Shown one piece after another: positions 59,735-64,000 of a DNA stretch of 64,000 nt. Position numbers and translations under genes: made by a program. The notes beneath the pieces are model-generated. The model was not told where the DNA came from. It saw only the letters and a program-made list of their open reading frames with translations, and made no database searches. Every line of letters starts with the position of its first letter. Position 1 is the first letter of the stretch. Origin of the DNA: an uncultured Phocaeicola sp. (GTDB lineage: Bacteria; Bacteroidota; Bacteroidia; Bacteroidales; Bacteroidaceae); NCBI GenBank assembly GCA_948956705.1, contig CARCZS010000001.1, positions 62,001-126,000 of the forward strand, in the 5' to 3' direction.

Positions 59735-61743
59735 GCCAGCATTTCTTTTACTTGGTTATACACGTTCTGTGCGGTAAAGCCCAGCTTTTCATCCAATACT
59801 TTGTAAGGAGCGGAGAATCCGAATGATTCCAGACCGAATACCTTACCGTTGGCACCTACCAAACCTTCAAGGTTTACAGGAAGACCGGCAGTCAGACCGA
59901 ATACTTTAGCCCCTGTGGGAATGATACTGTTTTGATATTCCTTGCTTTGGCTGCGGAACAATCCCTCAGAAGGAGCGGATACGATACGTATTTTTATGCC
60001 ATCCTTGCGGAGAAGTTCTGCACCTGCCTCCAAAGTGGAAACTTCGGAACCTGAAGCGACTAGGATTACATCCGGATTTTCATCGGAGCCTGCAACAATA
60101 TAAGCGCCTTTGGCAGCCTGTGAGTAGTCGTTTCCTGCAGGCAGATTCGCGATATTCTGGCGGGAGAAGATCAGTGCGGTGGGGGTGCTGGTATTTTCCA
60201 TGGCCAATTTCCATGCCACAGTGGTTTCTTCCGCATCTGCCGGACGGAGTACCAACATAGAATTGTGTCCTTTGTGGTTTTTCAGTTTTTCCATCAGGCG
60301 GATTTGTGCTTCTTGTTCTACCGGTTCGTGAGTAGGACCGTCTTCACCTACACGGAATGCGTCGTGTGTCCAGATGAATTTGACGGGAAGTTCCATCAAG
60401 GCAGCCATACGTATGGCGGGTTTCATGTAGTCTGAGAATACGAAGAAGGTAGCGCATGCAGCAATCACACCTCCGTGAAGTGCCATACCCAGGCAGCAGC
60501 AAGCCATGGTTAATTCGGAAACACCTGCCTGCAGAAATGCACCGGTGAAGTCGTCTTTTGTGAATGCATGTGTTTTCTTCAAGAAACCGTCGGTCTTGTC
60601 TGAATTTGACAGGTCGGCAGAAGAAACGATCATGTTTTCTACTTCTGTAGCCAGTACACCGAGAACTTTGGCAGAAGCGCTGCGTGTAGCATCTCCGGCT
60701 TTTTGTTCGATAACATTCCAATTTACTTTCGGAGCTTTGCCAGAGAACCATAGTTCCAATTTAGCAGCCAGTTCGGGGTTAGCTTTAGTCCATTCAGCTT
60801 TAGCCGCATATTTTTCTGCAACAATTTTTTTCAGTTCCTCTGCACGTTTGGCATACAACTCTTTTACTTCAGGGAAGATTTGGAAAGGATTGGTTGGATC
60901 GCCGCCTAAGTTCTTGATTGTATTGATGTAAGCATCACCTCCCAAAGGAGCACCGTGGGTGGCACAGTTACGTTCATAACTGGAATCATCCGCTTTGCGT
61001 GCGCCTTTACCCATAATGGTCTTACCGATAATTAATGTGGGCTGACCGGTTACGGCTTTCGCTTCTGTCAGAGCCGTGCGGATTGCATCGGGATCATTAC
61101 CGTCGATGGTAATTACTTTCCAGTGCCATGCTTCGTATTTCTTGGCAACATCTTCGCTGGTAACAGCATCGGTAGCGGTAGACAGCTGGATGTCGTTTGA
61201 ATCATAAAACATGATCAAGTTGTCCAGCCCCAAATGACCTGCCAGACGGCCTGCACCCTGAGAAATCTCTTCTTGAATACCCCCATCGGATATATAGGCA
61301 TAGATGGTCTGGTCCATGACATGACCCAGACGGGCTTTCAGAAATTTGGCAGCGATAGCAGCACCTACTGCAAAAGTGTGTCCTTGTCCTAACGGGCCGG
61401 AAGTATTTTCAATACCGCGCATGATGTCCACTTCAGGGTGTCCCGGAGTCGGACTGCCCCATTGGCGGAACTGTGCCAGTTCTTCCATGGTGAACTTGCC
61501 GGTCAGTGCCAAAGTGGAATACAGCATCGGTGACATGTGGCCTGGATCAAGGAAGAAACGGTCACGCCCTTCCCAACGCGGATTTTCAGGATCGTAAACT
61601 AAAAACTCAGAGAAAAGCACGTTTACAAAATCAGCGCCACCCATAGCTCCACCCGGGTGTCCTGAATTAGCTTTCTCTACCATCGAAGCAGCCAGAATAC
61701 GGATGTTGTCCGCTGCACGGTTCATAAGTTTCTTTTCGTTCAT
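59731..61743 (-). CDS. tkt: Transketolase
   Basis: The 670-residue enzyme has the TPP-binding GHPGGAMGGADF start (about 27-38), LGQGHTFAVGAAIA (about 118) and the conserved EDGPTHEPVEQ (about 462-472). It transfers C2 units between ketoses and aldoses of the pentose phosphate pathway. It is co-transcribed with rpiB (4-bp overlap) and has a promoter in the gap after the FGGY kinase gene, so it may be expressed apart from arabinose induction. Confidence 0.95.
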   Translation of the reverse strand: MNEKKLMNRAADNIRILAASMVEKANSGHPGGAMGGADFVNVLFSEFLVYDPENPRWEGRDRFFLDPGHMSPMLYSTLALTGKFTMEELAQFRQWGSPTPGHPEVDIMRGIENTSGPLGQGHTFAVGAAIAAKFLKARLGHVMDQTIYAYISDGGIQEEISQGAGRLAGHLGLDNLIMFYDSNDIQLSTATDAVTSEDVAKKYEAWHWKVITIDGNDPDAIRTALTEAKAVTGQPTLIIGKTIMGKGARKADDSSYERNCATHGAPLGGDAYINTIKNLGGDPTNPFQIFPEVKELYAKRAEELKKIVAEKYAAKAEWTKANPELAAKLELWFSGKAPKVNWNVIEQKAGDATRSASAKVLGVLATEVENMIVSSADLSNSDKTDGFLKKTHAFTKDDFTGAFLQAGVSELTMACCCLGMALHGGVIAACATFFVFSDYMKPAIRMAALMELPVKFIWTHDAFRVGEDGPTHEPVEQEAQIRLMEKLKNHKGHNSMLVLRPADAEETTVAWKLAMENTSTPTALIFSRQNIANLPAGNDYSQAAKGAYIVAGSDENPDVILVASGSEVSTLEAGAELLRKDGIKIRIVSAPSEGLFRSQSKEYQNSIIPTGAKVFGLTAGLPVNLEGLVGANGKVFGLESFGFSAPYKVLDEKLGFTAQNVYNQVKEMLA

Positions 61744-61813
61744 ATTAAAATAATATTATAATTTGAATGCTATTAGTGAGTCGGTTTATCTTTGCTATTT
61801 TATTTAATATCTG

Positions 61814-61843
61814 CAAAGATAACTCTTTATGTGTAAACCGCAA
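61814..61843 (-). promoter_or_regulatory. Promoter for tkt-rpiB
   Basis: -7 TATCTTTG on the minus strand (61814-61821) and TTG (61841-61843) at 19 bp. A mirror copy TATCTTTGC (61787-61795, plus strand) makes a 9-bp inverted repeat with it. Transcription would begin about 65 bp before the ATG. Confidence 0.6.
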
Positions 61844-61877
61844 CATGTAAAGAGGCTCTTTTTTAAGCCCGTTTGAC

Positions 61878-63476
61878 TCACTTCTTAAATCGGGTCGCTG
61901 CTTCTTCAACAGGCAGTCCTGCCTTATAGTTTTCGATATATGTGTTGAATCCGGCTACATCTTCGGCTGTTGGCGATATTTCAATACCGGCATCACCGGC
62001 GAATACTTTGTCTTCCAGAAAATCTGCCAGGGATTGTTTCTTTTCATTGTTGACAAGGTAAGAACCTAGCAGGGCGATTCCCCATGCGCCACCTTCACCG
62101 GCAGTTTCCATTACGGAAATAGGGGAGTTTATAGCTGCTGCAAGTATTCTCTGGCCTACACCTTTCGTTTTGAATAATCCGCCGTGTCCTGTGATTCTGT
62201 CTACTTTGATTTTCTCTTCATTGAAAAGAATGTCATTACCTATCTTAAGAACTCCGACTGAAGCGTATAAATGGGTACGCATAAAGTTGGCGAGGTTGAA
62301 TTTGTCATTTGCAGAACGTACAAACAATGGCCTTCCGTCGGCAAGTCCTGTCACGGGTTCACCTGAAATATAATTATACGAAATAAGACCACCGCAATCT
62401 GCATCGCCTGCGAGGGCATGATTGTAAAGTTTTCCATATAATTCATTCATATCTACGGGTATACCCAGCAGTTCTTGGTATTCTTTGAACAGATTGATCC
62501 AGGCATTGAGGTCGGAGGTGCAGTTGTTGCAATGTACCATAGCTACAAGGCTTCCGTCGGGAGTGGTAACCATGTCAATCATTTCGTATGGCTTGGACAA
62601 CTCTTTTTCCAATACAATCATGGAAAATGAGGAAGTGCCTGCTGATACATTCCCGGTGCGTTGCTTGACAGCGTTGGTTGCTACCATGCCGGTTCCGGCA
62701 TCTCCTTCCGGAGGGCAGACAGGTACACCTGCTTTCAAGTGGCCCGACACGTCCAGCCTCTTGGCACCTTCCGGGGTAAGGAACCCTGCATTCTCGCCGG
62801 CGGGTAAGACTTTGGGCAGGATATCTGTCAGTTTCCAAGGGTATCCTTTAGGAGCTACCAACTTGTCGAACTTGGCTATCATTTCGGCAGAATAATTCTT
62901 GGTAGCCGGGTCTATGGGAAGCATTCCTGATGCATCACCTATGCCCAGGACTTTCTGACCTGTAATTTGCCAATGAATGAAACCTGCAAGGGTGGTCAGA
63001 TAGTCAATGTTACTTACGTGTTCTTCATTGTCTAAAATAGCTTGGTATAAATGAGAAATGCTCCATCTCAGAGGAATGTTATATACGAATAATTCAGATA
63101 AAGCGGCGGCTGCCGGACCGGTATTGGTATTTCTCCATGTACGGAAAGGTACAAGGATTTCTTCTTCTTTATTGAATGCCATATAACCATGCATCATGGC
63201 ACTGACACCGATTGCCGCCAAGGTTTCTATTTCTGTGTCATATAGCTTTTTTACGTTGGAACGGAGATCTGCATAGCAGTCTTGCAGGCCATGCCAGATA
63301 GCTTCCACACTGTAAGTCCACAGTCCGTCTACCAGTTGGTTTTCCCAGCTATGGCTTCCCTGGGCAATGGGCTTGTTTTCCTGGTCAATCAAAACAGCTT
63401 TGATTCGTGTTGATCCGAATTCTATGCCTAGAATAGCTTTTCCTGCTTCGATGGTTGATTTTGCATCTGATTTCAT
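61878..63476 (-). CDS. FGGY-family pentulose kinase (probable L-ribulokinase)
   Basis: The 532-residue kinase begins with the FGGY ATP-binding loop [14 protein letters not shown] (about 18-31) and has the second FGGY phosphate motif [14 protein letters not shown] (about 431-444) and [20 protein letters not shown] (about 448-467). It phosphorylates a ketopentose. It lies directly after L-arabinose isomerase, whose product is L-ribulose, so an L-ribulokinase (araB) role is the best inference; xylulokinase is an alternative from sequence alone. Confidence 0.85.
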   Translation of the reverse strand: MKSDAKSTIEAGKAILGIEFGSTRIKAVLIDQENKPIAQGSHSWENQLVDGLWTYSVEAIWHGLQDCYADLRSNVKKLYDTEIETLAAIGVSAMMHGYMAFNKEEEILVPFRTWRNTNTGPAAAALSELFVYNIPLRWSISHLYQAILDNEEHVSNIDYLTTLAGFIHWQITGQKVLGIGDASGMLPIDPATKNYSAEMIAKFDKLVAPKGYPWKLTDILPKVLPAGENAGFLTPEGAKRLDVSGHLKAGVPVCPPEGDAGTGMVATNAVKQRTGNVSAGTSSFSMIVLEKELSKPYEMIDMVTTPDGSLVAMVHCNNCTSDLNAWINLFKEYQELLGIPVDMNELYGKLYNHALAGDADCGGLISYNYISGEPVTGLADGRPLFVRSANDKFNLANFMRTHLYASVGVLKIGNDILFNEEKIKVDRITGHGGLFKTKGVGQRILAAAINSPISVMETAGEGGAWGIALLGSYLVNNEKKQSLADFLEDKVFAGDAGIEISPTAEDVAGFNTYIENYKAGLPVEEAATRFKK

Positions 63477-63525
63477 ATTAAAACCTATAATTTAAGGTAC
63501 AACAATAATGATGATAAAATAAGGT

Positions 63526-63563
63526 GGGATGTGCCAAGAATCTTATTAGCCTTGACACATCCC
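63526..63563 (-). other. Intra-operon hairpin between isomerase and kinase genes
   Basis: Arms GGGATGTGCCAAG (63526-63538) and CTTGACACATCCC (63551-63563) with one mismatch, 12-nt loop, 16 bp after the isomerase stop. It may be a partial attenuator or RNA-processing site. Confidence 0.5.
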
Positions 63564-63578
63564 CTCTTCATGGATGAA

Positions 63579-64000
63579 TTAGCAAAGTGCTTTGTTCAGC
63601 ATATAGTAGACTTCGTTCATGCGAAGCTCTTTCTTGAAGTTGCTGATGGTAGTATCTTTGTCGATACGGATCATTTCGATACCTGCAATCTCAGCATAGT
63701 CTTCCCAATATTCTGCTGTCAGATCATAAGAGAAGCAAGAATGATGTGTTCCACCTGCCAGGATCCATGCGCCTGCACCTACTTCGAAATTAGGCATCGG
63801 AATCCACAGGGCGGAAGCAACCGGTAATTTGGGCAACGGTTTCGGCTCGATGCATTCTACGTCGTTCACGATCAGACGGAAACGGTTACCCAAGTCTACT
63901 ACAGTGGCGGTACAACCTGAGCCTACTTTTGAAGTGAATACAAGACGGGCTGTCTGGCTCTTGCGAATACCTATGCCTAGGAAGTGTACTTCCAGACGTG
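63579..64000 (-). CDS. araA: L-arabinose isomerase, C-terminal part (5' end outside window)
   Basis: The visible frame (141 codons to the edge) reads, from the edge, RLEVHFLGIGIRKSQTARLV, then FTSKVGSGCTATVVDLGNRF and the conserved PLPKLPVASALWIPM and WILAGGTHHSCFS. This matches the C-terminal domain of AraA, which converts L-arabinose to L-ribulose. The N-terminal part lies beyond the window. It is the upstream gene of the kinase-transketolase-rpiB unit. Confidence 0.92.
   Translation of the reverse strand, partial: RLEVHFLGIGIRKSQTARLVFTSKVGSGCTATVVDLGNRFRLIVNDVECIEPKPLPKLPVASALWIPMPNFEVGAGAWILAGGTHHSCFSYDLTAEYWEDYAEIAGIEMIRIDKDTTISNFKKELRMNEVYYMLNKALC

Overview
The window is a chromosomal segment of a gut Bacteroidales, most likely Bacteroides or Phocaeicola (P. 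vulgatus/dorei type). The genus-level call rests on TAnnTTTG-type -7 promoter elements, scarce Shine-Dalgarno sequences, and family content typical of the group: a GH110 galactosidase, DUF4421 and DUF4468 proteins, a Porin_10-type porin, a BT4734/VirE-type primase-helicase with an HU-wHTH protein, a membrane pyrophosphatase, and PPi-dependent phosphofructokinase. The species is inference.

Layout. 1-3.4 kb: a replication-type module on the minus strand (a TOPRIM primase-helicase cut by the window edge, and a protein of unknown family), diverging from a tiny HTH gene across a perfect 21-bp palindrome. 3.6-14.9 kb: a surface-polysaccharide locus. Its first part (3.5-11 kb) is strikingly AT-rich and holds a pyruvyltransferase, a membrane-anchored beta-helix protein, four glycosyltransferases, an EpsG-type polymerase and one decayed gene. 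A HepT/MntA-type toxin-antitoxin pair follows, then a WecG/TagA-type transferase and a YjbH-like outer-membrane protein. 15-19 kb: an AAA-ATPase/PD-(D/E)XK protein and an SF2 helicase. 19.3-25.4 kb: omega-amidase, then IorAB, aminotransferase, aryl-CoA ligase and a tandem ACT protein, a module for aromatic 2-oxoacids. 25.6-32.2 kb: SWIM protein, membrane pyrophosphatase, YgiQ-type radical SAM protein and a small unknown. 32.3-37.1 kb: two divergent secreted proteins (golvesin/amidase-like, and GH110). 37.1-42.5 kb: acyltransferase, small unknown, PPi-phosphofructokinase, GH25 muramidase, YccF, PrmA, glutaredoxin-like.

42.6-46.0 kb holds the most unusual structure. A VapE/VirE-type primase-helicase gene diverges from an HU-plus-winged-helix gene. 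Between them lies an 84-bp array of four 22-bp units built on GTGATTAA dyads. The pair is bracketed by a perfect 19-bp inverted repeat, and each flank also carries further GAGGGCAT copies and a shared ~20-bp core. This looks like a compact domesticated or mobile replicon-like module.

46.2-54.5 kb: envelope genes (a Gly/Trp/His/Ser/Arg-rich secreted protein, FadL-like OMP, DUF4421, Gfo/Idh oxidoreductase, SBP_bac_3 lipid-side protein, Porin_10). 54.6-57.7 kb: a 2-oxoacid:ferredoxin oxidoreductase operon (TPR, ferredoxin, alpha, a previously easy-to-miss 55-aa membrane protein, beta, gamma). 58-64 kb: DUF4468 protein, then RpiB, transketolase, FGGY kinase and L-arabinose isomerase (cut by the edge), a pentose/arabinose operon. 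No tRNA, rRNA or CRISPR array was seen.
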